From positions 84,504 to 148,503 of the forward strand of contig NMRB01000158.1 of the NCBI GenBank assembly GCA_002633025.1: a stretch of DNA of 64,000 nt. Reading direction: 5' to 3'. The translations under genes and the position numbers were made by a program. This document shows, in pieces, positions 22,298 through 33,085 of this stretch. The notes beneath the pieces are model-generated. The model was not told where the DNA came from. It saw only the letters and a list, made by a program, of their open reading frames with translations, and searched no databases. How positions within the stretch are numbered: position 1 is the first letter of the stretch; each line of letters starts with the position of its first letter. Source of the stretch: Notospermus geniculatus (lineage: Eukaryota; Nemertea; Pilidiophora; Heteronemertea; Lineidae).

Positions 22298-23030
22298 TCA
22301 GGTCTTAGCCTTTTTCGGGTCTGGTTCCTGGATTGGATCATCATCGTCATCACTGTCTTCTGAAATGTAAACAGAACAATCACCTGGTACCATAATAATC
22401 ATAGGGTCGTATTCATAAAGCGGTTCTATCTTTAGACCTGTCTTAGGCCGGTTCCAAGTGTGCTTCACCAGTACACTTGGAACCGGCCTAAGACGGTTCT
22501 AACGATAGAACCGCTTTATGAATATGACCCATAAAGTCTACCTGAGTACTGAAAGAGTCCATCATAAGAAGACTGCAAATGACCGAAATAACACTCTATC
22601 TCTATTGCACAAAAACCGTTCAATTTCTGAACTCTTCTTTACAAACACCCGCCCAAACAATGGATTGTTTTTGGGACGAGACTGGTGTGGTCGAGAAAGG
22701 CATGATTTATCCTCTAGAACTCACATCCCATGAAACCCCCCGCCACATACTCGAGAACCCTGTGTTGTTCAGGTTACACTTACCTTCTGCTTCACCATCT
22801 TCTTCCATTTCCTCATCATCCAGACCCATGTCGTCAGCATGCGCTTTGTTTTGGCAATCTCTCTCCTTATTTACAATCTCTGTCAAAAATTTATTTGCGT
22901 TTTCCTGTAACTTGCGTAAAGAAGACAACATGGTCTTTAAATCTGGGTCATTTTCCACCCCAGCGGGGTAAGAAAACTCTTTTTTATTCCCACTTTTAGG
23001 TGAAAACGTGAGATTCATGGAGGCTGCCAT
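22298..23030 (-). CDS. GON7: KEOPS/EKC complex subunit GON7
   Basis: Two exons: 22784-23030 and 22298-22359, joined in phase 1 (GCAGAAG|GTAAGT and ATTTCAG|AAGAC). The product is 102 residues, almost the length of vertebrate GON7. It starts MAASMNLTFSP, has a central amphipathic helix (about residues 27-57, with LKTMLSSLRKLQENANKFL), and ends in a long acidic tail (EEMEEDGEAEEDSDDDDDP) closing with DPKKAKT. This is the GON7 layout: a helix that packs on LAGE3/Pcc1, and a disordered acidic C-terminus ending in a small basic motif. In the KEOPS complex it supports synthesis of N6-threonylcarbamoyladenosine at A37 of ANN-decoding tRNAs. An upstream in-frame methionine at 23078 exists; I prefer 23030 because the downstream sequence matches the family start. 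The intron holds a MITE at 22403-22530. The name rests on layout and composition, since GON7 sequence conservation is low. Confidence 0.7.
22403..22530. mobile_element. 128-bp hairpin element in the GON7 intron
   Basis: A long, nearly perfect foldback: GGGTCGTATTCATAAAGCGG pairs with CCGCTTTATGAATATGACCC and the pairing continues to a loop at about 22460. ATA flanks both ends, consistent with a 3-bp target duplication. Confidence 0.75.
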
Positions 23031-23966
23031 ATTGGTTTTGTCAAAAAGATGGCACCGACTGATGGATGTGGCTGCCACTTCGTACGGATTTTCTGGTCAG
23101 ATCTTCCAGAGGAAATCCTTTTAGGCCCTACAGTTGTTTGGTTATTGTATTCATAGATGACACATGTTATGTTTGTGGCTAGGCCTATCTGTTGTACTCT
23201 TAGTGTAGTTTGATTGATTTCACAAAGTCCATTTTGCAATTCTTGCTGTTCTGATTTTATAACTACCCAGGGAAGACAGCTGAAACATGCAAAGGTCTTC
23301 ACAATGAATATTCTCATAGCTATGCAAAATTTACTCACTATTTTTAATAGTTGATTGAAATATAGGCGTATTAGAGGTCATTAGCATTACTAAATTTCAT
23401 CAAAAAAACATTGAGAAACAAAGAAATTAGGCTGGAGGTAGGCCTAGGCCTAGCCCTAGGCATGGTAGGTAGGTAGGGCCTACCTACCACGGCACAGCAC
23501 AGGCCAATGAATGGCAACCAAAAGATAGGCCTACTAGAGGATCACATGTCCTTACACACTTTACTACTGTAACCAGTCAGTCAGCATTATCCCCCACCCT
23601 AACCCTGTCCCTGACCCCTAATCAATCATAATCCTAATCCTCCTGAGTCCTGACTAATGACCCTGCTAGTCCCTATCATTGAAGGCTGGAGCCCATTCAT
23701 ATCTAGGTCAGTGGGTCAGTAATGCACAAATGCACTGCAGGTGACATCTCGGCTGTGGTAAATATCTCAGTATGGACCCGGGCCTTTAACAATAACCCTG
23801 TGGGTGGGGTGATTGTGCAGTTTGAGTTAAGCCAAATCACTGATCAGTGCAAGAAAAGGTCGCCAGTTGACAGAATAAGCCGCAGCAAACAATAGGATTT
23901 CCATTGTGTGCCATGGAGTAAATGTCACTTCCGATCAGGGGTTCAAATTCCGTATAACCCAGTGTT

Positions 23967-24050
23967 GTCATTAGAAGCCGGCCGCCGGCCAAATTGACCG
24001 CCTACTTGAGTCAATTTGGCCGGCTACTTTTTCAAGGTTGTTCAAAAGTT
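23967..24050 (+). repeat. 84-bp duplicated block, copy 1
   Basis: By eye identical to 24380-24463, 413 bp downstream. The block contains the palindrome GCCGGCCAAATTGAC / GTCAATTTGGCCGGC around CGCCTACTTGA. The flanks differ, so this looks like a recently moved or duplicated small element. Confidence 0.75.
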
Positions 24051-24379
24051 ACAGAGAGACACCTATTAGAGGAGGGCTGAATTAAAAAGGGACCAAACAC
24101 CAGTTGGTCTCACTATACAATTACAAGCAGACAGGCTGCTTCAAGGCTGTTTCAGAGTTGCTCCCCTGGATATGTTCATGGTGGTATAGGCTGTTTCAGA
24201 TTCATTTCCCTGTATTTCTTCATTTTGATATAGGTCGTTTCAGATTCTTCAGGATTCTTCTGAGAATCTGACAGGAGGTGGAGATGAAGGCTGACTGAAA
24301 AATCTCCCTTCGTAAGGAGTGCAATACGGCCTTTTCCAGCTGAATCCATTTTGATATCTTCCCTTGTCTATTCAGCGAT

Positions 24380-24463
24380 GTCATTAGAAGCCGGCCGCCG
24401 GCCAAATTGACCGCCTACTTGAGTCAATTTGGCCGGCTACTTTTTCAAGGTTGTTCAAAAGTT
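24380..24463 (+). repeat. 84-bp duplicated block, copy 2
   Basis: Identical by eye to 23967-24050, including the GCCGGCC palindromic core and the TTTTTCAAGGTTGTTCAAAA tail. Confidence 0.75.
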
Positions 24464-24886
24464 TTCAAATAAAGTAAAATATAAAGTCCTTCATAATGAT
24501 GTGCCATCATCTTCCAAGTGAAAACAATTCATTTCCAACCTCCCTAACACAGCTATTAGCCCCGATCTGCCGCCCGTCACTGAATTGACCCGACTTCAAC
24601 ATCTAATCAGACAGAGCTTGTTATATTTCCAAGTCCATTTCTCTCAAACCCCTGACTGAATTCCTGTATAACCTATTTGGCTATAATGCAGAAATAATGT
24701 ACTTTCCAATCATATCAAATTTGTTGACTAGATTTCTTCCAGTAACGAGATATTTACTTAAATAACTTATCTCACTTCATAGCCGCATTGGTCATCGACG
24801 ATCTTTTGGCGGGCAAACTGGGCCAGTGTCACTAATGTATGCAGAGCACATGGTCTGTGCCATGAGTCATCAAGTTAGCACTAGAT

Positions 24887-25168
24887 CAGGGCCGGATCCA
24901 GGACTGACAGAAAGGGGGGGCGTAGCTCGCCGCCGCCCGCCCAAGATGGTGAGCACCGAAAGATTGAAGCCCAAACGGGGGGGTCTGGGGGTCCTCCCCC
25001 AGAAAAATTTGACAATTTTAAGTGCTTTTATATGCATTTTCCTGGCATCTGAGAGCAAAATACTCGAATTTTTATGTGATTAAATTTTTCTTGCTAAAAA
25101 AAATCACTACTCTGCCAAAAATAGGGGGGGCGTACGCCCCCCACGCCCCCCCCCTGGATCCGGCCCTG
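24887..25168. mobile_element. hAT-like MITE with CAGGGCCGGATCCAGG termini
   Basis: CAGGGCCGGATCCAGG at the left and CCTGGATCCGGCCCTG at the right are perfect 16-bp inverted repeats enclosing 282 bp, with TAGAT directly on both flanks. The interior has GGGGGGGCGTA/TACGCCCCCC arms and GGGTCTGGGGGTCCTCCCCC. CAGGGCC-type termini are typical of hAT-derived non-autonomous elements, though the visible flanking duplication is 5 bp rather than 8. Confidence 0.75.
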
Positions 25169-25599
25169 TAGATGGCGACACTACTACTTTGTACAGGGTG
25201 TATCAATAACTACACTACATTTTTGGAAAATTTTTCTGCAGTGTTGGTCAATAACTGTAGAGGGTGTCAGCAATAATCAAGTGGAATAGTACAGGGTGAA
25301 TCAATAACAATCGTGTGATATGTATCAGTGACAAAGACAAAGACAGGGTCACCTGCATCCACAAGGAGGTTGATTGATCAATGATTGAATCACTATATGG
25401 CAAAAGAGAGATAACAAAGACTGGGACATTGACAAGCAGTTGGGTTCTTTCCGACTCGACTCACTTCACTCAATGAAATGGCCAGGGCCATTGTGCTCAC
25501 CTCTGTGACAGAGTATGAAGTGTGAGTAGCCTGGTGATACACTGAATGGTGAAGGATTAGTGCAGAAACATCGTAACATTTACTACCGATGAGATAAAT

Positions 25600-26224
25600 G
25601 GCCAAAGTCAATTTTTCAAGATGGCCGCCTGGCAGCCATGTTGAAGTCCAATCGAACCGAAATTTGGCATATTATAAGTAGACGGTACCAAGACACATAT
25701 TTAGGCACGGTTAAAGCATCCTAGCTACCACTATTTATGAGGTGTGGGTCGAAGTCCATTTTCAAGATGGCTCCCTGGCGGCCATATTTGACATCGAATC
25801 TGCCTGAAATTTACCATATATTTATATGGTACCTAGATACATATTTTGACAACGTTAAAACATCCTACCTACTCCCATTTATAAAATGTGGGTCAAAGTC
25901 CATTTTTCAAGATGGCTTCCTGGCGGCCATATTTGAAGTCCGATCGGGTTGAAATTTGGTGCATTCGTGCAGGGTGCCTAGATATACCTTCACACCAAAT
26001 CACAACACTCTATGTCAAATAGCAATGAAATGTGCCACCAAACAGTGAATTTTGAACTTTGACCTCTGTGACCTTGAAAAGTAGGTCAAATCAAAAACCC
26101 GGGATTTATGTGATGTAGTCTCATCAGAGGAACCCACCATAAAAGTTTCGTGGTTCTGGCTAACAGCGTTCAGGAGATATGGCCAAAAGAAGGTTTTCAC
26201 AAAGCGCCCCCTACAGGCCAGAGT
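25600..26224 (+). repeat. 146-bp tandem repeat, three diverged units, plus flank
   Basis: Units beginning with CAAGATGGC at 25617, 25763 and 25908 contain TGGCGGCCAT and a GAAATTTG(G/C)-type segment, and run about 146 bp each with 75-85% similarity by eye. The flank to 26224 (GTGGTTCTGGCTAACAGCGT, AAAGCGCCCCCTACAGG) looks like part of the same interspersed sequence. It is cut by the N gap. Confidence 0.6.
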
Positions 26225-26615
26225 NNNNNNNNNNNNNNNNNNNNNNNNNNNNNNNNNNNNNNNNNNNNNNNNNNNNNNNNNNNNNNNNNNNNNNNNNNNN
26301 NNNNNNNNNNNNNNNNNNNNNNNNNNNNNNNNNNNNNNNNNNNNNNNNNNNNNNNNNNNNNNNNNNNNNNNNNNNNNNNNNNNNNNNNNNNNNNNNNNNN
26401 NNNNNNNNNNNNNNNNNNNNNNNNNNNNNNNNNNNNNNNNNNNNNNNNNNNNNNNNNNNNNNNNNNNNNNNNNNNNNNNNNNNNNNNNNNNNNNNNNNNN
26501 NNNNNNNNNNNNNNNNNNNNNNNNNNNNNNNNNNNNNNNNNNNNNNNNNNNNNNNNNNNNNNNNNNNNNNNNNNNNNNNNNNNNNNNNNNNNNNNNNNNN
26601 NNNNNNNNNNNNNNN
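26225..26615. other. assembly gap, 391 N
   Basis: An unresolved run separating the CAAGATGGC repeat from the second satellite array. Any open frame bridging it is meaningless. Confidence 0.95.
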
Positions 26616-28436
26616 AAATCAATTTGAAATTCAATTTCAGATTGAATTTCAAATTCAATTTCAAATTCAATTTCCCAAATCCAATTTCCCAAATCCAATT
26701 CGAAATTCAATTTCAAATCCACTTTCAAATCCAAATTCAAATTGAATTTCAAATGGAATTTCAAATTGAATTTCAAATTGAATTTCAAATTCAATTCCAA
26801 ATCAATTCCAAATCAAATCAAGTCAATTCCAATTGCAATTCCAATTCCAAATTCAATTTCAAATTCAATTTCAAATTCATTTCAAATTCAATTTCGAAAT
26901 CAATTTGAAATTCAATTTCAGATTCAATTTCAAATTCAATTTCAAATTCAATTTCAAATTGAATTTCAAATTGAATTTGAAATTGAATTTGAAATTGGAT
27001 TTGAAATTCAATTTGGATTTTGGAAATTGGATTTGGGAAATTGAATTTGAAATTGAATTCGAAATTGAACTTGAAATTGCATTTGAAATAGAATTTGAAA
27101 TTGAATTTGAAATTGAATTTGAAATTCAATTTGAAATTCAATTTCAAATTGAATTTGGAATTGGAATTGCAATTGGAATTGACTTGAATTGATTTGGAAT
27201 TGAATTTGAAATTCAATTTGAATTTCAAATTGGATTTGGGAAATTGAATTTGAAATTGAATCTGAAATTGAATTTGAAATTGAATTTGAAATTGAATTTG
27301 AAATTGAAATTGAATTTGAAATTGAATTTGAAATTGAATTTGAAATTGAATTTGGAATTGAATTTGAAATTCAATTTGAATTTCAAATTGGATTTGGGAA
27401 ATTGAATTTGAAATTGAATCTGAAATTGAATTTGAAATTGAATTTGAAATTGAATTTCAAATTGAAACTGAATTTGAAATTGAATTTGAAATTGAATTTG
27501 AAATTGAATTTGAAATTGAATTTGAAATTGAATTTGAAATTGAATTTTGAAATTGAATTTGAAATTGAAGTTAAATTTGAAACTGGATTTGAATTTGGGT
27601 TTGAAATTGGATTTGAAATTGAATTTGAAATTGAATCTGAAATTGAATTTCAAATTGATTTCGAAATTGAATTTGAAATTGGATTTGAATTTGGAATTGG
27701 AATTGCAATTGGAATTGACTTGTTTTGATTTGGAATTGATTTGGGATTGAATTTGAAATTGAAATTGAAATTGAATATCAAATTGAATCTGAAATTGAAT
27801 TTGAAATTGAAGTTGAATTTGAAACTGGATTTGAATTTGGATTTGAAATTGAATTTGAAATTGAATCTGAAATTGAATTTGATTTCGAAATTGAATTTGA
27901 AATTGAATTTGAAATCGGATTTGAATTTGGAATTGAATTTGGAGTTGGAATTGCAATTGGAATTGACTTGATTTGATTTGGAATTGAATTTGAAATTGAA
28001 TTTGAAATTGAATTTGAAATTGAATTTTGAAATTGAATTTCAAATTGAATTTCAAATTGATTTTGAAATTGAATTTGAAATTGAAGTTGAATTTGAAATT
28101 GGATTTGAATTTGGATTTGAAATTGGATTTGAAATTGAATTTGAAATTGAATTTGAAATTGGATTTGGGAAATTGAAATGATTTTGAAATTGAAATTGAA
28201 ATTGGATTTGAATTTGGATTTGAAATTGAATTTGAAATTGAATTTCAAATTGGATTTGGGAAATTGAATTTGAAATTGAATTTGAAATTGAATTTGTAAT
28301 TGAATTTCAAATTGAATTTCAAATTGAATTTCAAATTGAATTTCAAGTTGAATGTGAAATTGAATCTGAAATTGAATTTCAAATTGAATTTTAAATTGAA
28401 TTTTAAATTGAAATTGAATTTGAAATTGGATTGTGA
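26616..28436. repeat. AATTTGAAATTG-type satellite, second array
   Basis: The same 12-bp satellite as 17287-18562. The first 330 bp or so are in the complementary orientation (AATTTCAAATTC), flipping near 26945-26970 to the forward orientation. The marker block GGAATTGACTTGATTTGATT occurs in forward form near 27962, in variant form near 27176 and 27712, and in reverse form near 26810-26830. The edge at 26616 (AAATCAATTTGAAATTCAAT, then TTCAGATTGA) repeats the sequence just before the N at 18563. Confidence 0.85.
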
Positions 28437-28507
28437 TTTTCCACCGAAGAGGGTTATTACGGGTCTGCTTGAGCGGAAACAATAAAATGCATTTTTTTAG
28501 GAAATCA

Positions 28508-28602
28508 GGGTTATTACGGTTCCGCTTGAGTGCACGCGAATAACGTCTGTTTGAAAAACGTATTTTCTCGTGTGCGGTCAAGCGGAACTGTAATCACCCC
28601 CA
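28508..28602. mobile_element. hairpin element with GGGTTATTACGGTTCCGCTT arms
   Basis: GGGTTATTACGGTTCCGCTT at the left pairs with AAGCGGAACTGTAATCACCC at the right. Related GGTCTGCTTGAGCGG and GTTCCGCTTGAGCGCACGC words at 28450-28480 and 28629-28650 suggest nested or partial copies directly at the satellite edge. Confidence 0.55.
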
Positions 28603-28659
28603 TTCGCTGAAAAATTGTATTTTTTAGCGTTCCGCTTGAGCGCACGCTAATATCACAAC

Positions 28660-29485
28660 AAGGCTGAAGTCTATTAAAATAATACCGGTAGCATCTTTAT
28701 TTAAATAAAACTTAACGAAGTTGTTACATTTTACAATGCCTACTCCTATAATTTGAACATGTACAAAGTGTGAAGATGATTAACTGTTTCACTCCAAGTT
28801 GATAGCTGATCACCATGCATCAATGTCAAGTTTCATACAAAGACGCACGGGACCAACTACCAACTTAGAGTGAGACAGAGTATAATCAGGGGTTCTATCT
28901 CGGGACCCAAACAAATGATGTGTGCTTTATTCAACAATCTCTGTCAATGGTACAGTAATGTGGCAATAAAAAGTCTTAAGTTTCACAATAATTATCCTTT
29001 TCCTTCATGGAGTACTGTCTTAAACATTGAATTATATTAAAGTATCATTCGTCCAAGCTTCAACTTACAATCAGCAATGGATAAAGGGTTCCAATATCTT
29101 GTGAACATTTCCAAAAGTCTCCGAGTTCATACACCAGGAAAGAACAGGAATTGACTAAGTCTGTTCAACTTGTTAAGTCGTGGGCCGAGGGTAAACTAGG
29201 CCTAAGTGCATTTTTAACTTGAACCAAACTCCCTGCACTCAAGTCCTTGGTATATGAAGGCACATGAAGTTTGGGGCAAGTTAAAAATGTTATTCCTCGG
29301 CCCACAAACTGTTCACAACACAAGTTCAATCTTCACTAAAGACCTGTTGATACCAAGCACGACCATGAACACAGACAATGGTTTGTTTACGTTAGAAGTC
29401 GTGTGAGGTGAAGAAAAAAAGTTATTTCCATGTTTGCTATTGTACTGAGTATAAACAGGCCTAAGTCACCACCAAATAACACATA
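28660..29485. other. gene-free stretch
   Basis: I see no credible exon. Inverted words around 29170-29300 (AAGTCGTGGGCCGAGG and CCTCGGCCCACAAACT) pair with each other, with AAGTGCATTTTTAACTTG and CAAGTTAAAAATGTTA inside, so another hairpin element of about 130 bp probably sits there. Confidence 0.4.
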
Positions 29486-29858
29486 AGCTAAGGTTACACC
29501 TGTTGAAAATACCCGTGTTTTTCCAGACCTGTGTCAAACCCGTGTGTACGAAAAGCCCGGCGAGAGGTCACACTACTACAGTTAAGTAGCCCGGCGACAG
29601 TTGCGCTGCATGCATTGACTCTTCGGTCATTTCTCTATTGACACACATTGTTGGAGGCGCGAAAACGACGTCACTTAACGGTGTGACATCTGTAGCCGTG
29701 CTAAGAACAAACGAAAACACAGGGATTTCGAAAAGCACGGCGGGTTTGCCGCGTCTCAAAAACCCGTGTTTTTCAGACACAGGTTTCTTGAGGCCCGGCA
29801 ATTTATAGGTGTGACCGCAAAAAACCCGGGGATTTTTTGTAGTGTAACCACGGCTATA
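29486..29858. mobile_element. MITE-like element with GGTTACAC termini
   Basis: AGCTAAGGTTACACCTG at the left is the inverted counterpart of GTGTAACCACGGCTA at the right. Inside, AACCCGTGTTTTTC occurs twice, and AAGCCCGGCGAGAGG pairs loosely with the CACGGCGGG region. About 370 bp, with no transposase. Confidence 0.55.
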
Positions 29859-30057
29859 GTTGTATTACACGGCTGAACTTGACCGATTCAGTGTTTGAAG
29901 TTCACAGCAGAAGTCACTTGGACTATTTGTGACTAATACTTGAAGTACGGAGGAGGCCATCACAAGCTACTCATGTTCCTCACTTGGATGGGGTAGACAC
30001 AAGGTACAAGGCACCACGGCTTACTGTCCCATGCGACGGACGTGAAGAAATCCCATA

Positions 30058-30132
30058 TGGCCCGGGCTGGATTCGAACCCGGGACCTGCCGCTTGCTAAG
30101 CGGACGTGATAACCACTAGGCTATCAGGCTCC
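30058..30132 (-). pseudogene. tRNA-like sequence (anticodon AGC position), degenerate or SINE head
   Basis: The minus strand has a good polymerase III A box (TAGCCTAGTGG) and B box (GGTTCGAATCC) at normal spacing, and an anticodon arm CCGC-TTAGCAA-GCGG that would read AGC (Ala). The acceptor stem pairs at only about five of seven positions and the T stem has two mismatches, so I doubt a functional tRNA. It is better read as a tRNA-derived SINE head or a tRNA pseudogene. Confidence 0.55.
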
Positions 30133-30148
30133 TCGAAATCCTTATCAA

Positions 30149-30933
30149 ATTCATTCATCACGTGACGTGATTCGTAACGTTATCTCAGGGACATCCGTAA
30201 TCTCGGAAACGAAACGAACTCTGTTGAAGCAGTCACGATTTCATTCCTTTCGATATCGTTGGAGGAGGGGACCGTTTAGCAGCTCGGGCTAGAAAAAAGA
30301 GGTTCATATGGAATAAACAAACGTGTTATTGGGAGCTCTAGCCTCCAATGGAAATACCTGGTATGTCACATTTTGTTGTTTTCGAGAAAAATGGGTTTAT
30401 GTGGAATGACAACTTGGAAGAGTTTTGTTGTGGAAAACACTCCTAATTAAAAATATGTCATACAACAGGATTAAATGCAATTTGCTATGTTTTACCTCTG
30501 ATTTCATGCTGAATTTGCAAAGGTAAAAACGCAGTAAGTCACAATTCTGATGACTTTGACGTAAAAACCGAGTAAGTGCACTACTGTCTTTTCGAGGCTT
30601 TGGCGAACATGTTGCAAACAAAAACTCTTTATTACGATGAAACAGCCTAGTAAGTACGAATTTGGCCTTAACTCATTTTTTCCAAAAATGTGACTTACTA
30701 GGTAGGCCCCTACATGTATTTCCATTGGACGCTAGAGCTGGTGGCCCGATTTTCTGGCGATTGTTTTGACGAACAACAGATAGCAGTCGGGGGCATTTCA
30801 TGAGGGCGCATACTTCCATGATCACTTTAGAGATGGCGTCACCATTCGCAGATCACCGACGGGAAAAGTACAACACAGAGGGCATTTTATTCCCTGGCAC
30901 TGTGACATTGTCCGAGCCATCACAAGTGTGAAA
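30149..30933 (+). repeat. diverged duplicate of the 11861-12745 segment, left part
   Basis: Shares, in order, CACGTGACGTGATTCGTAACG, GTTGAAGCAGTCACGA, TTCGATATCGTTGG, TTTTGACGAACAACAGAT and TGATCACTTTAGAGATGGCG with the reverse complement of 12745 back to 11861. A roughly 440-bp block at about 30290-30730 has no counterpart there. Homology continues into the tandem units that follow. Confidence 0.55.
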
Positions 30934-31928
30934 TCGTGGGACTTGTCCAAAGGCTCCTGTTCCATAGAAGTTAACATTTCACTTTTCACGCCTCGCACTT
31001 CACGTTTTCCTTTCGTTCCTCAGAGACAGCGTGCCACAGGACAGGTAATGTATTGCCTCGTTGTGTGCTGAATCGAGGAACGAAAGGAAAACGTGACGCG
31101 TCACGCGTGAAAAGTGAAACATTAACTTCTATGGAACAGAAGCCAAAGAGATAGCAACTTACCCCGTTTCATTCCGTGAAGGGCAGAACCTCGAGTTCGC
31201 AACTCGTCATCTACATGCTTCAACCCTCGTGGGAATTTTATTGTGGAGTGGCTCCTAGTTGCCAGCATTTCTAGTTCTGTCTCACACCATACCAGAGAGT
31301 GTCTGGAAAGCAGAAAAATCACCTAAAATACTAACTTTGTTTTCGCATAATCTGCTGGAATCCCAAGTACATTCCAGCGGTCAAAAACTTCGGAAATGAG
31401 AGACAGCTAAATTTTCCCTCATTGTAACCAAGTTACATCGTCATAGGCCAGCATACCTGATTTGTAGCGAAGCAGAGAACAAACGAAAATTTCTTACCAA
31501 TATTTTATGTCCACGTTTTTCTTGCTCCTGATCCCCTTCACCACGTCCCGCACGCACCACTCCTCCACCAAAAATGACCTCGTGGTATGTGTTCACAAGT
31601 CCTGAAGGAATACGTAACTCAGACCAATTGTTGTTGTTGGTAACTTCCATTCAAATATCCTTGGACACACCGTCATGCCTGGCCGAGCCGTGGGGTCTTA
31701 TATCACCAACTCGCGGTTGGGATAGGTTTTGTGGTTGAAGGTTGTGACCACAATCATTTTAACCCCTTTGCCTGATTTTACATCGAGGCACACGCGACAT
31801 GAACACCCAGGCGAACAAAGGTTTCATGGGAATGAATCCTTTGTGAAGCCATTGTTCGCCTGCGTGGTCATGTCCCGTGTCATCCGATGTAAAGTCATCT
31901 TTATATCTTATGCGCGATTTCGAGAGGA
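30934..31928 (+). repeat. 995-bp tandem duplication, unit 1
   Basis: This unit and 31929-32926 both start TCGTGGGACTTGTCCAAAGG and end TGCGCGATTTCGAGAGG, differing at few positions (about 98% by eye). Each holds two nested foldbacks: about 30957-31141 (CTGTTCCATAGAAGTTAACA against its complement) and about 31773-31893 (ACATGAACACCCAGGCGAAC against GTTCGCCTGCGTGGTCATGT). A short open frame on the minus strand is present in both units, but no gene is evident. Confidence 0.85.
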
Positions 31929-32926
31929 TCGTGGGACTTGTCCAAAGGCTCCTGTTCCATAGAAGTTAACATTTCACTTTTCACGCCTCGCACTTCACGT
32001 TTTCCTTTCGTTCCTCAGAGACAGCGTGCCACAGGACAGGTAATGTATTGCGTCGTTGTGTGCTGAATCGAGGAACGAAAGGAAAACGTGACGCGTCACG
32101 CGTGAAAAGTGAAACATTAACTTCTATGGAACAGAAGCCAAAGAGATAGCAACTTACCCCGTTTCATTCCGTGAAGGGCACAACCTCGAGTTCGCAACTC
32201 GTCATCTACATGCTTGAACCGTCGTGGGAATTTTATTGTGGAGTGGCTCCTAGTTGCCAGCATTTCTAGTTCTGTCTCACACCATACCGAGAGTGTCTGG
32301 AAAGCAGAAAAATCACCTAAAATACTAACTTTGTTTTCGCATAATCTGCTGGAATCCCAAGTACATTCCAGCGGTCAAAAACTTCGGAAATGAGAGACAG
32401 CTAAATTTACCGTCATTGTAACCAAGTTACATCGTCATAGGCCAGCATACCTCATTTGTAGCGAAGCAGAGAACAAACGAAAATTTCTTACCAATATTTT
32501 ATGTCCACGTTTTTCTTGCTCCTGATCCCCTTCACCACGTCCCGCACGCACCACTCCTCCACCAAAAATGACATCGTGGTACATGTATGTGTTCACAAGT
32601 CCTGAAGGAATACGTAACTCAGACCAATTGTTGTTGTTGGTAACTTCCATTCAAATATCCTTGGACACCGTCATGCCTGGCCGAGCCGTGGGGTCTTATA
32701 TCACCAACTCACGGTTGGGATAGGTTTTGTGGTTGAAGGTTGTGACCACAATCATTTTAACCCCTTTGCCTGATTTTACATCGAGGCACACGCGACATGA
32801 ACACCCAGGCGAACAAAGGTTTCATGGGAATGAATCCTTTGTGAAGCCATTGTTCGCCTGCGTGTTCATGTCCCGTGTCATCCGATGTAAAGTCATCTTT
32901 ATATCTTATGCGCGATTTCGAGAGGC
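31929..32926 (+). repeat. 995-bp tandem duplication, unit 2
   Basis: Second unit, with small differences: an ACATGT insertion near 32580, GTGTTCATGT where unit 1 has GTGGTCATGT, and isolated substitutions. High identity implies a recent duplication or, less likely, an assembly artefact. Confidence 0.85.
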
Positions 32927-32936
32927 TGTTACTCGA

Positions 32937-33085
32937 GTGTTTCTGTATCAATTCCACAAGCTACAAATTCAAAGACAAGTCATGGGAAGTGTTAAAGCCT
33001 CGACTTTGGCCCTTGAGTGTTTCAATTCCACAAATTACAAATTCAAAGACAACTCATGGAAAGTGTTAAAGCCTCGACATTGGCT
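32937..33085 (+). repeat. 72-bp tandem duplication
   Basis: Two copies of a block running from GAGTGTTTC(TGTATC)AATTCCACAA through TACAAATTCAAAGACAA and GTGTTAAAGCCTCGAC, directly right of the 995-bp units. Confidence 0.7.

Larger units (their letters stand above)
23078..24886. other. upstream region of GON7 with an 84-bp duplication
   Basis: No credible exon. It holds the duplicated 84-bp block annotated separately, a TAGGTAGG/CCTACC palindromic cluster near 23480, and loosely repeated GGCTGTTTCAGA words at 24130-24250. Confidence 0.35.

Noticed and set aside
26015-26908. Frames of 157-261 codons across the N run
   Set aside because: Most of their length is unresolved N; the ends are satellite.
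27225-28581. Two Gln/Ile/Phe-rich frames of about 270 codons
   Set aside because: Satellite translations on the minus strand, not proteins.
30058-30132. Functional tRNA-Ala(AGC)
   Set aside because: A and B boxes are good, but acceptor and T stems have too many mismatches; kept only as a tRNA-like pseudogene or SINE head.
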